64,000 nucleotides of DNA from Branchipolynoe longqiensis (Eukaryota > Annelida > Polychaeta > Phyllodocida > Polynoidae), in assembly GCA_030323885.1 (NCBI GenBank), contig CM059188.1, positions 109,713,263-109,777,262 on the forward strand. Reading direction: 5' to 3'. Below the pieces are notes generated by a model. That model did no database searches, had not been told where the DNA came from, and was given only the letters and a program-made list of their open reading frames with translations. This document shows, one piece after another, positions 1 to 11,458 of the stretch. The translations under genes and the position numbers were made by a program. Within the stretch, counting starts at the first letter, position 1. Every line of letters starts with the position of its first letter.

Positions 1-75
1 GGATCAATCGGATGACCCAAACTGTCACAGGTGGACACTCTACCGCCTGAGCTAGGTCCTGCTCTCCCTTACAAG
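1..75 (-). repeat. tRNA-derived SINE head (family B), cut by window edge
   Basis: On the minus strand this reads as a tRNA-like head with an A-box-like CTAGCTCAGGCGGTAGAG followed by a CCACCTGTGA segment. The same head occurs at 56644 on the + strand, where it continues into a SINE body. The rest lies outside the window. A free tRNA gene is unlikely because no cloverleaf closes. Confidence 0.5.
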
Positions 76-569
76 CATTGATGCTTGTGCTACCATTCAA
101 TCAAGTTATATATATTCACAAATCATTGAACCACTACCGATACGTTCCCATGAGCATTGAGCATGGAACCCAGAATGTGTTTCCCATAAAATTTGAAATC
201 CTATAGGTTGCAGTCGAACAGTGCTGTAAAATAGCCAAGAGTGTCTCTTTTCTCCTTAAGGGTGTGAGTGTTTGTCTTACTAACTTTGTTTTATGAGTTT
301 TTGTCTTGTGAGCTTTTGTTGTGGAACCGCCTACACTAGTATTAACAGTCCATTTCTTACGTAGCTAATAAGGACACTGATCCATTGAGCCTAAAATTTT
401 CGGTTTAAATTATATTCTGGACCAGAAATAAGTCCATATATTATACAAATTTACTGCAGCACAATTCCGGATTACCCCAGAGTGTCCCAGAACTTTGAAA
501 ATGCCATGGATGTGCAAAAAGCCAACATGTTATGCTGCGCATGGGGCTCACCCAGAATCCTATCTAATA
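76..569. other. Intergenic, no gene seen
   Basis: AT-rich sequence without a convincing reading frame, repeat or RNA. It ends exactly where the inverted-repeat element at 570 begins. Confidence 0.5.
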
Positions 570-1478
570 GGCCTGTCACGCTACGACGTAACGAGCTAAC
601 GTGAGCCGACGTAGCTGAATTTTGGTCATTACGTTGAGGTATGGCGGGTTGCGTCATGCTTACGTTAGGCAGATGTCAGGTTACGTTGAGTTATGGCAGC
701 TCGCATAAAAGTTTCGACGTAGCTCGACGTGATGCAGTTGCATTGGAATGATTTTACACTCACGTTGCGCCGATGTTAGGCGTGCGATAGAGCTGCGTTG
801 GCTACGTTAGATCAACATTGCCTTATGTCAGAGTGATGCACAGGCGGGAGGAACGTGCGGCCCACGCTAAGACAACGCGGGGTTAACCTATCTCAGCTTA
901 GGTCAAACGTGTCTGTGACGCGTGCCTAACGTAGCTCAGGCATTTCGCAAATGTGTCCTGACGTAGTTGACTTAGTTGATGAACGTCTAGCGTGCACGTA
1001 ATGTCTGTGACGTCCTTCGAACATTGTTAAACGTGTTGTGAACGTGTTGCCTTCGAGTATATAAATACCTACGATGTCCTCATGCTGGTCACGCTGGACT
1101 CATGTCAATCTGATGCTATTCTCTCGGTGGGGCGACGTCGACTCACGTTGGGAAAAATGGTTAAGTCGGGTGTGACAACGTTAGGGCTGGCGTGATCACG
1201 CCAGCCCGATGCTAAGGCGGCGCTAATGTCACACTAGGCTGGCGTCACGCGCGCTGCAGTTTCGCTAGTATCATGTTGCTACAATTAATAATTCCTTTGT
1301 CCTCACTCGTTGAACCACGTTATCACTACGCTATACCGACGTTACGCTCACATAAACTATGTGGCATTGACGCCCAACTTGGCCCCGTATTTGCATATTA
1401 CACCGAGAATTTCTACGCGTAAAATTTATTTTCACGTTGTCCCTACGCTGGCGCGTTACATCGTAGTGTGACAGGGCC
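570..1478. mobile_element. Non-autonomous DNA transposon with GGCCTGTCAC inverted termini, CGT-rich interior
   Basis: The left end reads GGCCTGTCACGCTACGACGT and the reverse complement of the right end (about 1454-1478) reads GGCCCTGTCACACTACGATG, an imperfect terminal inverted repeat of about 25 bp. The flanks both carry ATA, a possible short target duplication. The interior has no reading frame of note but is densely sprinkled with ACGT, GACGT and CGTTAG words. The element at 35371-36222 has a related terminus (GGTGCTGTCATATTACGACA). The superfamily cannot be assigned without the autonomous partner. Confidence 0.7.
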
Positions 1479-3225
1479 ATAAAATAAGAAATGGGGTAAA
1501 AAATCAAGGGGTTCCTGCCTCTCAATTTCTAAAGCACGGTAGAATATAACCGTAATACAATATATATGTCCTATTTGCCTAACGACATGTGTGCAACGAC
1601 AGAGCTATATAAATGGATAAATATCAGGAGAGGTGCAGCGATTTTGTGGGTCAACTGCCACAGCCTCAATTAATTAGTATGCTAATTCTGCCAACATACA
1701 GCTTTGTTTCAATAAGTTATGTTAGTGTTTACAATTCACGCTTCATCGTAACCAGCTTAAATAATTCAATATGGAAATTATCGACGTTAGAGATGGCGTA
1801 CATCACTATGTATTATAATAGGCCCGACCGAAGTCGATAGTTATAGTAGTGGTATGAAATGTCTCTATATGCTGCGTCACAAAGTCTGGTTTATAGAATG
1901 CTTTGATGCCTTGTAGCATTAGTTATTACGATATAGCATCACAATATTAAATGGTTAGTGAACTAGTGGGACATACCAAAAGCTACACGTTAAACAGTGA
2001 AAACATAGCTCAGCGATGTGAAGAAAAAAAAACACAAACTGAAACTGGTTTGTACCAGTCCGATATAGTTCAAAGTAAAATGCTCAAGCTTACTGACATT
2101 AACACATTCCAGATTTACTATAACTTAAAACCATTATCAAATTAATTCGAAGAGGACCCATATGTGATGCTGACATGGTGTCATTCACTAACTGTGATGT
2201 GTTATTTCATGCTGTATCTAGATGACAAGATTATCAACTTATACGTGATATAGCCATATTTTATGTTCATAACGTTGTGAATGTGACTGACACGATATTT
2301 ATTCAGAAATAAAGTATGTACTCTTACTAATAGCAACTAACAACAACTGTTTCTAACAGTGTTACTGTTAGTGTGGATTAGATGGACTCTCAGTAATATA
2401 GAAATTAAAATGATAGCCATGAACAGTGGTATTAATTGATTGATTGACTGGTAGTGATACACTGGTGGACTTGTGAATAACAATTGTATATTGACATAAG
2501 GGCCTATCGATATGCGTGCTTACTTTTTCGGTATGTCGCTGGCCCTCACCCTGGATAAGAAGAGCAAGTCTAGCACTATTTAATATACATTCGAATGTAT
2601 GCAGACCTTCTAAAGGTCAGACATTTCTGATTGTGACAACATAATATAACCATGCATGTACATATCATAGCCTAGGTTATTCGGATAACAGTATAAATCA
2701 GCCATCACGTTGTTGGTAGCCTGACGCAAGCTGAAAATTAATAAATAGATAAATATATCAATATCTACGCAATTAAGTAAATCATATTACAAATAAAATG
2801 TATTAACTATGATTCCGCCCCCCCTGTTTTTACACAGCTATTTTAATTATATAACATCAATTAAGTGTACAGCCTGGAGGCATATGACAACTGTTATTGT
2901 TATTGTTAGTAATTTACTAATACTATGCGCAATGATATAGGGAGGGAATGTAAGATGTAATTACAGACCAAAATATTGTATATTATTATCTATATAAAGA
3001 TTAAACTACTAGTCCACACTTGACTTAACTAGGACTATTGCTCCACCATATATGTCATCGATTTCGGATTCTCGATCTACTTCTATCCCTAAGATAGTCA
3101 ACATATCCCCTGCTATGATAGGCTAGTTCATGCTTTACCAAGGAGGGGGGTATTTTTCTCCGAAATTTGGAATATAGCCCCATCACTCCAAAATAGCCCC
3201 TCCAGTCTTATTCTCATAATTCACT
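1479..3225. other. AT-rich intergenic, no gene seen
   Basis: Several short open frames (for example near 1613 and 1951) have no recognisable domain and no coding-like character. No clear repeat boundary was seen. Confidence 0.5.
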
Positions 3226-3277
3226 TATGACTTTAGATCTTGCCAGGACGTTAAACTCCAACAACCAACCAACTTAA
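3226..3277 (+). repeat. SINE family A tail fragment
   Basis: Carries the diagnostic tail words GACTTTAGATCTTGCCAGGA followed by CGTTAAACTCCAACAACC, as in the full copies at 31418, 32607 and 35542. The 5' part is missing. Confidence 0.6.
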
Positions 3278-3596
3278 AGTTTGCATCGTCTGATGCTTTT
3301 GACTTTCTATCATTTGCTAAGATAAATATATGAGGTTGATTGTTTTAATCTACCTTGCATTGGCTGGAAATAACCTTGATTTAAAATGGCTAATTTGGAG
3401 ATTATTTGTGGTATGCTTGTCAAAACACTGACCCCATACATTTCTACTGTAACAGGTTCCATTAAATTAATGCAGTATGCCCTATAGCAACACATACTTA
3501 ATAAGTGTACCAGTATCTTAGTTGGATACTTAGGTTAAAATCTATATATGTATTTTATTTTCAAAAGGTTGATGCTTTTCATCGGCTTATGCAACT
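3278..3596 (-). mobile_element. TTAA-flanked MITE (AGTTGCAT family)
   Basis: Flanked by TTAA at 3274-3277 and 3597-3600. Termini are AGTTTGCATCGTCTGATGC and, in reverse complement, AGTTGCATAAGCCGATGA. It carries no coding sequence. Related copies lie at 29755, 50821, 53440 and 56575-57954. TTAA targeting is typical of piggyBac and Kolobok superfamilies, so a Kolobok-like origin is inferred from the non-CC terminus. Confidence 0.75.
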
Positions 3597-3835
3597 TTAA
3601 GTAGCTTAACAGTCAACTGCCTTAAAACAATAAAACGTGTCTACATAGCAAGTTAACTTAATTGAACTTCACAGTTCGCTGACCCTTAGTCTTACATGGC
3701 TCCTCTATATCAAGCAGGGATGAAAGTGATCTCCGGGAAAAAAAGCGGAAATACTGATATTCTTCCATAGGCTTAGCAATGTCAGGGAATCGCTGAAAAT
3801 TTCCGGAAGTCGGGTTTCATACATATTGATATATA

Positions 3836-4058
3836 TGCTGCTAGTGCTGTGGCGTTTGAAGCATGTATTAGTAGTATATGCTGCTAGCGCTGCGGTGTTT
3901 GATGCACAAATTAGTATGCGCTGATAGTGCTGTGCCGTTTGAAGCATGTATTAGTATACGCTGATAGTGCTGCGCCATTTGAAGCATGTTTTAGTAGAAT
4001 GCACTGATAGTGCTGCGGCGTTTGAAGCACGTATTAGTATATGCTGATGGTGCTGCAG
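3836..4058 (+). repeat. Tandem repeat, about 40-43 bp unit, about 5.5 copies
   Basis: Diverged copies of a unit containing CTGATAGTGCTGCGGCGTTT followed by GAAGCATGTATTAGTATA begin near 3836, 3880, 3920, 3960, 4003 and 4042. The array sits inside the 6-bp-duplication MITE and is absent from its sister copies. Confidence 0.8.
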
Positions 4059-4091
4059 CATGAAACAATGTATTGGTTGGCTTGTTGTTGG

Positions 4092-4151
4092 AATTTTATG
4101 TCCTGGCAACATCTAAGGTCATATCAGGACTGGCGCAACTTATTAGTATAC
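4092..4151 (-). repeat. SINE family A tail fragment
   Basis: Reads, inverted, as the tail GTCCTGATATGACCTTAGAT, GTTGCCAGGACATAAAA. It lies between the tandem array and the right end of the host MITE. Confidence 0.6.
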
Positions 4152-4215
4152 ACTTATAGAGCTCTACAGGAAAAATCCAGGAAATCCGCGAAATCGCGGA
4201 GATCTTTCATCCCTG

Positions 4216-4559
4216 ATCAAGGGAAATACACGTTCCGTGTTTCAGAGATCATGTGAGGGGTTAGACCAAATGAATGTGTAACAACAAAAATGTTCTGTGA
4301 GCCTACGACACATCATAAGGCTAATCACATTGATATACTATATTAGTATATATAAATAGCCAGATAGGGTTGATAATAATTTATTATCGACCCTATAATT
4401 TAAAAACATCGTGTATGGTGATATCAATGGAAATGTCTGGTGCCCTGCCTAGTTTGATAAACCTGAATGTCAATCCCATTTGCTAAAGGAAAATGAAGTT
4501 CAGTTAAAACTACTCTTTATCGTCATAATATGGAGTTTGAATTGAATTCCTTGGGCCTC
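4216..4559. other. Intergenic, no gene seen
   Basis: AT-rich. It may include untranslatable 5' sequence of the LINE that becomes recognisable at about 4560. Nothing else seen. Confidence 0.4.
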
Positions 4560-6230
4560 AACCCTCATATCTCAGTGCGGTGGATTCTGGCAAATTTACC
4601 ATAGCAGTATATATTGATTTTAAAAAAGCATTTGACACAATAGATCATAAAATCCTGTTGCAGAAGGTTGTCAAGAGTGGGTTGGATTCAAAAGCGGTTG
4701 CCTTTCTGACAAACTATCTTTCCAATCGAAAGCAAAGTACCAAACTAAATGGCATTGAGTCAACCTTAAGACAAGTAAAAACTGGAGTACCACAGCGATC
4801 AACACTGGGCCCCCTTCTATTCCTTCTGTTCATAAACGACTTACCCCAAGCACTGAGGCAAACAAAATGCATTTTATTTGCTGATGACGCAGTCCAACTG
4901 GTATCAAACAGTAACTTAGCAAAAGCAGCAGAATTGACAAATGAAAATTTGGCTTATGGTGCAAAGAAAACAAATTAACTCTCAATATAATCAAAACTGA
5001 ATATGTTATCTATGGCACCAAGAACAAGAAGGACAAAGCCCCAGAAGTCCAAATAAAGATTGGGAATGAAACACTAAGGGAGGTAGAGACCTACAAATAT
5101 TTGGGAACTGAACTGGATGGAACTCTAAATGGGAATAAACAACTAAGTAGATTAAATCAGTCACTGGCAAGGAAACTGAACACCTTCAGAAAAATCAGGG
5201 GTTTTCTAAGTGAAAAAACAGCTCTTCTTATGTACAAAACAATGATCCTCCCAATAATTGATTATAATGACCTAATATTGAACTACTCACAAAACAGCAA
5301 CAAGCAAAGCTTCAAACAGTACAAAATAGGGCACTCAGGACAGTTTACAAAGGCCAAAATCTACACACAGAAGAACTACATGCTAAAGCTGGAATGGACA
5401 AACTAGACACAAGGTGCAAAAGGCATCTCTTATGACTCATGTACAATAGAGCCCAAGACACAATATATACCGACACAAGTATTCACAATACTAGGGCAGC
5501 AGATGGCAACCTCTTGAAAATTCTCTATCCAAGGACTAACAAACTCAAAAGAGCACCTATTTATCAGGGAAGCCAACTCTGGAACAAACTCTCTGCCAAA
5601 ACCAGGAATGCAAGAACCTACCTGCAATTTAAATCTAGATTAAAGGTTGAGTACCCAACATAGACATACATTAATAAACCTCCCTGGATAGACCACAAAC
5701 GTTAAGAACTGAAATAAATACATAGTCCCAAACCACTCCCTTCCCTCTCCCTCTCTGAAATCCCCCCCTGGCAAAAAGAGTAAAAGAAATAACAACTACC
5801 AAAGTATACCCACCAGCCTATAACACCTGACTAAACCAATAAAACATATACTACTGACAAAGCTATAATTGACCCAAGACAATTTAAATGAGTCATGCAA
5901 CCATTATTTGCATAATCCAAAATCCACGACTACCTGTATCAGCAAGTCATGTCCATTATATTAATGTCTCCTCACAGGTATGATCATCAAATCACTGATA
6001 TAGTCTAAAGGTAAATGGCTATTCTCCAGTCTACATGTGCAAAATAAGATCCCCACTATATTTGTAATGCCTCATTTTAACCTACTACTGTCTATATTGT
6101 TCATACCATCGCATCGTCTCATCCATAAATAGTTCATATGCACTATAATTGTTAAGGCCGGAAGACCAGCGCCTCGGTGCTGAAAAAAGATGTTATTCAA
6201 CTGGAATAACAATTTGAACAAAAAAAAAAA
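4560..6230 (+). mobile_element. Decayed non-LTR retrotransposon (LINE), RT to 3' tail
   Basis: A 5'-truncated LINE. RT motifs occur at 4600-4980, the C-terminal RT/thumb region at 5100-5660, then a 3' untranslated region ending in a small hairpin (AGACCAGCGCCTCGGTGCTG region, 6164-6183) and an A-run at 6219-6230. The same hairpin-plus-A tail recurs at 24265-24345 (+), 58850-59230 (-) and 63190-63555 (-), which identifies one LINE family with at least four copies here. Confidence 0.8.
4580..5663 (+). pseudogene. LINE reverse transcriptase, frameshifted
   Basis: The first frame (4580-4978) holds the RT palm motif A, DFKKAFDTIDHKIL, then GVPQRSTLGPLLFLLFINDL and the catalytic FADD box. The C-terminal part continues in a second frame (5101-5406, with KTMILPIIDYND) and a third (5439-5663, ending SRLKVEYPT). 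These are jockey/CR1-type RT signatures. At least two frameshifts and the missing endonuclease make it non-functional. It would have copied its own mRNA into target DNA. Confidence 0.85.
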
Positions 6231-6536
6231 AGCCTAAGGAGGTGATAGTGACAGTAAAATTACACCCATTTTCAGGCCTTTGGGCATATGTCATTCCATA
6301 GGTTTCTAACGCTTAGAAACCTATACAGTATACTAAGCTCTCATTAAATTGATAACAAAAAAAACATTATTGATTCTAAAATTAGTTTAAACCCAGGGTG
6401 AAATGAGGGGCTTTGACAATTAAGAGGATACAAAGATACAAATTAACTAAGGCAGAATTAAATTGAATATGCAATATAACATGAATGTATATTAATAATA
6501 ATAATTTGACGTACATATTTTATAGATAGGTATGTC
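6231..6536. other. No gene seen
   Basis: AT-rich sequence downstream of the LINE tail with no supported feature. Confidence 0.4.
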
Positions 6537-6730
6537 AGTTACCGATAGAGGTGCATCGGTCACCATGTCTATAGTAAAATGTTCCTGCATTTTCACCATT
6601 CCGGCCTTGATTAAAGTACTTTCACATAGGTAGGTATGTCAGATTCCGCTAGGGGCGCGTCGATCACCATGTCTATAGTAAAATGTTCCTGCATTTTCAC
6701 GATTCCGGCCTTGATTAAAGTACTTTTGCA
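6537..6730 (+). repeat. Tandem duplication, 94-bp unit x 2
   Basis: The unit beginning TAGGTATGTCAG and containing CACCATGTCTATAGTAAAAT, then TTCCGGCCTTGATTAAAGTA, starts at 6537 and again at 6631. The copies differ by a few substitutions. Confidence 0.85.
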
Positions 6731-6737
6731 TTGGAAT

Positions 6738-7190
6738 ATTTTCATAAATTTTATATCACTGGAAAGAACATGACCTAATCTCACCGAAAATACACATAAA
6801 AATACCAAAATCAAAATACTTAGAGCATACAAAGCTGTAACAATGTGGCAAGGGTCACAGTTTATTATAATAGTGAATCCAGACTAAATGTAACAATTTA
6901 GCCTACATTAGAAATGCCATAACTTTCTCACCTATTAAGATACTTTCAAAATTACAACAGATTTGAGTTTGTCTCAGCAAGATCTGTTGAAAGAGCTTAC
7001 ATTTATACTGTTTGTTGTGTTTTGAAATTTTAGCTGATCTACCTAGCATAGCCATAGGAATGTTATCCTGACTTTTATATCACTGGAAAGAACATGAAGT
7101 TATATGAACTAATCTCACCGAAAATATACATTAAAATACTAAAATCAAAATATTTAGAGCATTGACATTGTGTTTTGAAATCGTAGCTGA
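6738..7190 (+). repeat. Dispersed direct repeat pair
   Basis: A block with TTTTATATCACTGGAAAGAA, then TAATCTCACCGAAAATA, occurs at 6750-6830 and again at 7070-7160. A second word, TAGCTGATCTACCTA, occurs at 7030 and 7185. This looks like a partial duplication of a longer unit; function unknown. Confidence 0.65.
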
Positions 7191-7232
7191 TCTACCTATT
7201 ATAGATGTGTGAGAGTGAAGTACAGACTACAC

Positions 7233-7313
7233 TCCAAATATTGACGAAGGAAATGTTTCCACTGTAGTGTAGTCTACACTACGTCTACGTCTACGACAGT
7301 CCTTCGTCAATAT
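7233..7313. repeat. Short inverted repeat (hairpin)
   Basis: CAAATATTGACGAAGGA at about 7233 is matched by TCCTTCGTCAATATTTG at about 7297-7313, with a smaller nested palindrome (AGTGTAGTCTACACT) between. It could be a tiny MITE or a hairpin; no target duplication was recognised. Confidence 0.6.
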
Positions 7314-7315
7314 TT

Positions 7316-8859
7316 GTTAATCAATAGCTACATTTAACATTAGTACATAAATGATAAAATAGCATGGGTAGATGTGCCAAGATAAGCAACAAACCTACAA
7401 GACTGTAACTTGTAAGTGTTACACATGCACAGTAAATATTCAATATGCTAGTATATATCATTAATCATATGCTATCTTAGTATCTAGTTTAGACTAGTAG
7501 TACTAGTACGGTAGTAGTAGTAGTATTTACTGTATTATCATTGATGGGGAAATGGTGAGTGAATGAAATTATGAAGCTTTGAAATGTTAACTTACATCTC
7601 TGGGCGATATGGTTGCCCTACTTCGCTGTTTGTTGAACTTATGCATGACCCAAAATAAAGCTTGCCTTGTACATATATATCATCCAAATCATCTATCTAA
7701 TGTAGACATTGTTCAACATGAAATACACGTCTCTGCTGAAAGCACAATCAGATTTGTGTCGCGACAACCGCCATGTTGTAAACAATATCAGTGGCATGCG
7801 CACACTGTATTATTCTTGATCGATCTCACATTCACTAATGCTTGACGCTGTCCGTATGGAACGTTGCAGTTTGTAGCCGTAGTTTACATTGTTCTTGGCG
7901 TGGAGTATGGTATTTGTCATTACATTTTGACGGGAATAAGCGGTAACAGCGTTTGATGCGCTGATTACGAATTTTCAGTCGTGTACATTGTTATTGTAAT
8001 AGTCACTGTTGTATCTTGTCTAGTGGACTAGTGGTCTGGATTTTTGGCTATCTCGTCTTAAATTACTAAGATCATCTGATCACATTATAACTGTATTGCA
8101 CACATCCGGTACTCGATGCATTTAATCCTAGTAAATCAAATTTTGACATGCATCGACCTGATACAGGCTTATAAGCCTAACAAAATCAGAAGCGGATGAG
8201 TATGAGTATAAAAAAAAAAAAAAAAAATGTACAAACACAGTTATAACCTAAACGAATGTACCAACTCACACATATAAATCAGAATAGGATGACTACAACA
8301 GAAAAAATAACTCAACATTGAATAATGTATAGTATCTGGGTGTGTGTGATAAAAGATTCACCCGGTACTTGTAGTACACGGGTGAAGACCAGCCTTATAT
8401 AAATACGGGCGAAAATAGCGTTAGTATGGAAGTGAGGCTCCAGTATGTAGGTATGTTGGAATTTTTTTTAAATTTACCATAGAGTAATGATACTCATACC
8501 ATTGTAAAGAGCCAAACAAATGCTTTTAAATAACACAAAGATCATGCATATTGATCTAGTATTAAGAAAGTTATGATTTTCTATTTATTTAAAATCGCAT
8601 GTTTTTGTGTCCTATAATTAGACTGAAACAAAGGGAATGGGTGTGACCCTAAACAATGCAAACTGAATGAAAAGAGTGCATAACTTCAGTAGTTGTTAGA
8701 TGTACATGGTTTTTGTAATAGATTAAGTAGAAGAAAAGTCCTTTTTAAGGCTGCATCAAAGCCTGAGTTTGTATTATTAATTATTTAATTAACTAATTAT
8801 TTTATTAATTAATCTCGACGAGTAGCTGAGCGATCTTCTTACAGAAAAAGTGAAATATC
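7316..8859. other. AT-rich intergenic, no gene seen
   Basis: Contains an A-run at about 8210-8227, perhaps the end of an unrecognised retroposed copy. The open frame near 7609 has no recognisable product. Confidence 0.4.
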
Positions 8860-9040
8860 TCTAAAACCACACCACCTAGAAACAAATCGCTTGGTAGACA
8901 TATAGAAAACATGTTTACCAAAAAGATTATATTAAATTGATAGGGTTAGGGTTCTGGATTTCTCTTAATTTTGAATAAAATAAACGTTTTGCACTGCGCG
9001 TACCGCCAGGCTGAGTCATGCGTGCCCGAGATGGTGAGCT
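8860..9040 (-). repeat. Fragment of the 206-bp repeat family
   Basis: Inverted, this matches the monomer of the 26.7-28.4 kb array: TATCAATTTAATATAATC, GTAAACATGTTTTCTATG and the ACACCTAGAAACAAA complement are all present, with divergence. Confidence 0.7.
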
Positions 9041-9938
9041 CGCTTATTGAGCTACCAGTACCAGCGTGGCCGATCCCATCGCGCAAACCATGATACTTTC
9101 CGTTACAAAATTAACCACTTTCGAGGGATAGGATCGTGATAATATTTGGTATAATGTGAGACAAGACATTAATAATTTGGGCCATATATTTTTTATTTAT
9201 GGCCAAAGTGATGTTGAACTGATTTGAGCATCCAAAATGAGTGCAAATGTTTAAAATTGTGTCACGAACGAACGAATCATCAGAAATGCAAAATTCGAAA
9301 ACGATGACATTCAGAAAGCTTTCCTTTATATCTGGTGAACAGGATTCCCCGGTATCACCAGCCGTTAGCCTATGATAAGCGATTTCAGAACACATGTTGA
9401 AACTAGTTCGCGCACTCCCGATCACAACGATCGGGGACAACACGGCGGCGACGCACCGCGTGGATGTCAACATACCTACAGTATGTGGCTCCAGTATCAA
9501 ATGGCTACCCATATTATGCATATAGGCACAGAGTTGGTGAAATGGGAGAGAATGCAAAAAGACAAGATGGCGCCAAATCTTATTAAACTATATATTATAT
9601 TATATTTTTCAACTCAAAGGTAGCGGGCTACCAATAAGACATATGTAAAGAATAAATGTTGCTTCTTACATTGTGAAATTAGGCTCTTATTTCATTGACC
9701 CGTTTTTTCGCCAGCTTTTACATAAGGTGCACCTACTGCAGCAGTACGGGGTGAATATTGTATCAAGGTGTGTGCATAACATAATTATACCAAATTAACA
9801 CTGAGGTTCGGGGGTGGGGGGGGGGTGACATCCTTGGGACTACAGCTGACACGTACGCCACACTCTTGTGACTTACAAACGGCACAGCGACTGAAATGCC
9901 ATATGGTAAAAGTTTCTATTCAGGTGACTGGTAATAAA
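9041..9938. other. No gene supported; G-run
   Basis: A 148-codon minus-strand frame (9111-9557) has no recognised domain and is not called. A G-rich run lies near 9810-9828. The segment ends at the LTR element's target duplication ATAAA (9934-9938). Confidence 0.4.
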
Positions 9939-10052
9939 TGTCCAGATACGCAACTAGTGTTAGCCACTGGTACGTGCTTCTGAGAGAAAGCGGCCATCTT
10001 GTCTTAAATAAATCACAACAACACACATGCCAGAGAGTGGTTGATCTTTACA
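9939..10052 (+). repeat. 5' LTR (114 bp)
   Basis: Begins TG and ends CA. It contains AATAAA (about 10008) as a likely polyadenylation signal and is unusually short. Nine differences from the 3' LTR plus a 3-bp gap were counted by eye. Confidence 0.92.
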
Positions 10053-10067
10053 TGGTGCCAGGAGTGA
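10053..10067 (+). other. Primer binding site, tRNA-Leu-like
   Basis: TGGTGCCAGGAGTG follows the LTR directly. It matches, with one mismatch, the complement of the 3' end of a tRNA-Leu ending in CACTCCTGGTACCA (remembered, not searched). Such a site primes minus-strand DNA synthesis. Confidence 0.75.
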
Positions 10068-10116
10068 AAAGGAATTAGCGGACAATGGAATCATTAAGCC
10101 ACCTGAAGTTTGTCGT

Positions 10117-10779
10117 ATGAAAGATGGGAATGTGGCGGAGAAATGGGAAAGATTTAAGGAACAATTTGAATGGTATGCGGTGGCGATAAATGTGCCAGAG
10201 GGAGCGAGAAAAGTAGCTCTACTGCTAACAGTTGCCGGAGCGGAGACACAGGCACTGTATCGTACGTTCAAATATGCACCAGCCAGAAAGGAGGGCGATG
10301 TGGAAATTCCAGAGGAGAATAATATGGACTACAAGTTGGTTGTACAAAAGTTTGATGCTTACTGTCTGCCCAAGAAGAACCTCATACATGAGAGGTTTGT
10401 GTTCAACACAAAGGAGCAGGAAGAAGGAGAGATGATTGATGCATACATGACCGACCTCAGGCTAAAGGCAGCCACATGCGAGTACGGGGATCTATTAGAG
10501 TCACTGATCAGGGACAAACTAGTGGTCGGCATCAGAGACAAAAGATTGCAAGAGAAAATGCTGAGAGACTCAGGGTTAACGTTGGATTCGGCGATAATCA
10601 TGTGCAAAGCGGCCGAGACCACAAAAGCGCACATGAAAGTCATCAACCCAGTGGAGACGGAGCCGGTAGGTGCTGTCAGAGCGAGGTATGACAGCAACCG
10701 ATGCAGCAGTGACAGTAGGAACAAAGGAGCCTGGAGTGACAGGAAGTCGCGCGGAAAGGAAGCCACAGCCACATGGTGA
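10117..10779 (+). pseudogene. Gag (capsid region)
   Basis: An open frame of about 220 codons whose N-terminal half (KWERFKEQFEWYAVAINV) and central region (DAYMTDLRLKAATCEYGDL) have the helical character of Ty3/gypsy Gag. The frame is open upstream to the primer site without an ATG, so 10117 is the first ATG in frame and only the likely start. At about 10740 the real reading frame moves to the next frame, where the zinc knuckles lie. A related Gag occurs at 21411-22147. It would form the capsid of the intracellular particle. Confidence 0.8.
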
Positions 10780-10962
10780 GAGTGGCAATGGCGAATTCAA
10801 CTGTAAGCGGTGCGCGACCAGACATAAAGTAAGACAGTGCCCAGCATTCAGAGAGAGGTGTGGAAAATGTGGCTTCAGAGGTCACTACACACGTTTGTGT
10901 CAAACTAAAGTGAACGTGATCAGCAGCAAACAGGCAGAGGAAGGAGAGTATGGCTCAGACCA
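10740..10962 (+). pseudogene. Gag nucleocapsid, two zinc knuckles
   Basis: In the frame after the shift, two zinc-knuckle modules can be read: CKRCATRHKVRQC (CX2CX3HX4C) and CGKCGFRGHYTRLC (CX2CX4HX4C). They would bind element RNA. The sequence runs into the nested element at 10963, so the junction to protease is broken. Confidence 0.8.
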
Positions 10963-11009
10963 CCCAGATAGCACACAGCCGTCGGCCCGACGTTGGCTAT
11001 TGGTCGCAC

Positions 11010-11260
11010 CGTCGCCACCGACTTTCCACCGTCGGCCCACCGTTGGGCCGACGGTGGCGTTCCGATGTTAGGGTTCAATCCCTTTCCACTTTTGAGCCAC
11101 CGTCGGGCCACCGTCGGGCCGATGGTGGTGTTCCAACGTTAGGTTTCAATCCCTTTCCACTTTTGAGCCACCGTCGGGCCACCGTCGGGCCGACGGTGGC
11201 GTTCCGACGTTAGGGTTCAATCCCTTTCCACTTTTGAGCCACCGTCGGGCCACCGACTGG
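11010..11260 (+). repeat. 71-bp tandem repeat with CCGTCGGGCC core
   Basis: CCTTTCCACTTTTGAGCCAC recurs at 11081, 11152 and 11223, exactly 71 bp apart. Each unit carries CCACCGTCGGGCC and GGCCGACGGTGG, which are self-complementary. Open frames here are low-complexity by-products. Confidence 0.9.
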
Positions 11261-11279
11261 TTTGGATTGATTTTTCACA

Positions 11280-11420
11280 TTCGAGCCACCGTCGGGCCAC
11301 CGTCGGCCCGATGGTGGTGGGCCGACGGCGGCCCACCACCGTCGGGCCGACGGTGGTGGGCCGCCGTCGGGGGGCATGGTGGGCCGCCGTCGGCCCACCA
11401 CCGTCGGGCCGACGGTGTTG
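11280..11420. repeat. Dense CCGTCGGGCC / GGCCGACGG palindromic block
   Basis: At least six alternating copies of CCACCGTCGG and its complement follow the 71-bp array without regular period and could fold into several stems. GC content is far above the surroundings. Confidence 0.8.
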
Positions 11421-11458
11421 ATCCGCGCTTGCGCAGTTCGTTAAATATGTTTTCCAGC

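Larger units (their letters stand above)
3715..4215. mobile_element. MITE with CAGGGATGAAAG ends and 6-bp target duplication ATCAAG
   Basis: Starts CAGGGATGAAAGTGATCTCC and ends in the complementary GGAGATCTTTCATCCCTG. It is flanked by ATCAAG at 3709-3714 and 4216-4221. It is 501 bp and has no coding capacity. The centre is filled by a roughly 42-bp tandem array and a SINE tail fragment. Sister copies at 31596-31948 and 60501-60709 also show 6-bp duplications, so the boundary call is strong. The CAGGG terminus resembles hAT, but a 6-bp duplication is not the usual hAT length of 8. Confidence 0.85.

Noticed and set aside
3836..4058. CRISPR-like array
   Set aside because: Units are contiguous diverged tandem copies with no unique spacers, in a eukaryotic MITE.
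8940..8965. Telomere-like TAGGGTTAGGGTT
   Set aside because: Only two units, and it is part of the 206-bp repeat family where it recurs as a fixed word.
9111..9557. 148-codon minus-strand frame
   Set aside because: No recognisable domain, no splice or promoter context; length is possible by chance.
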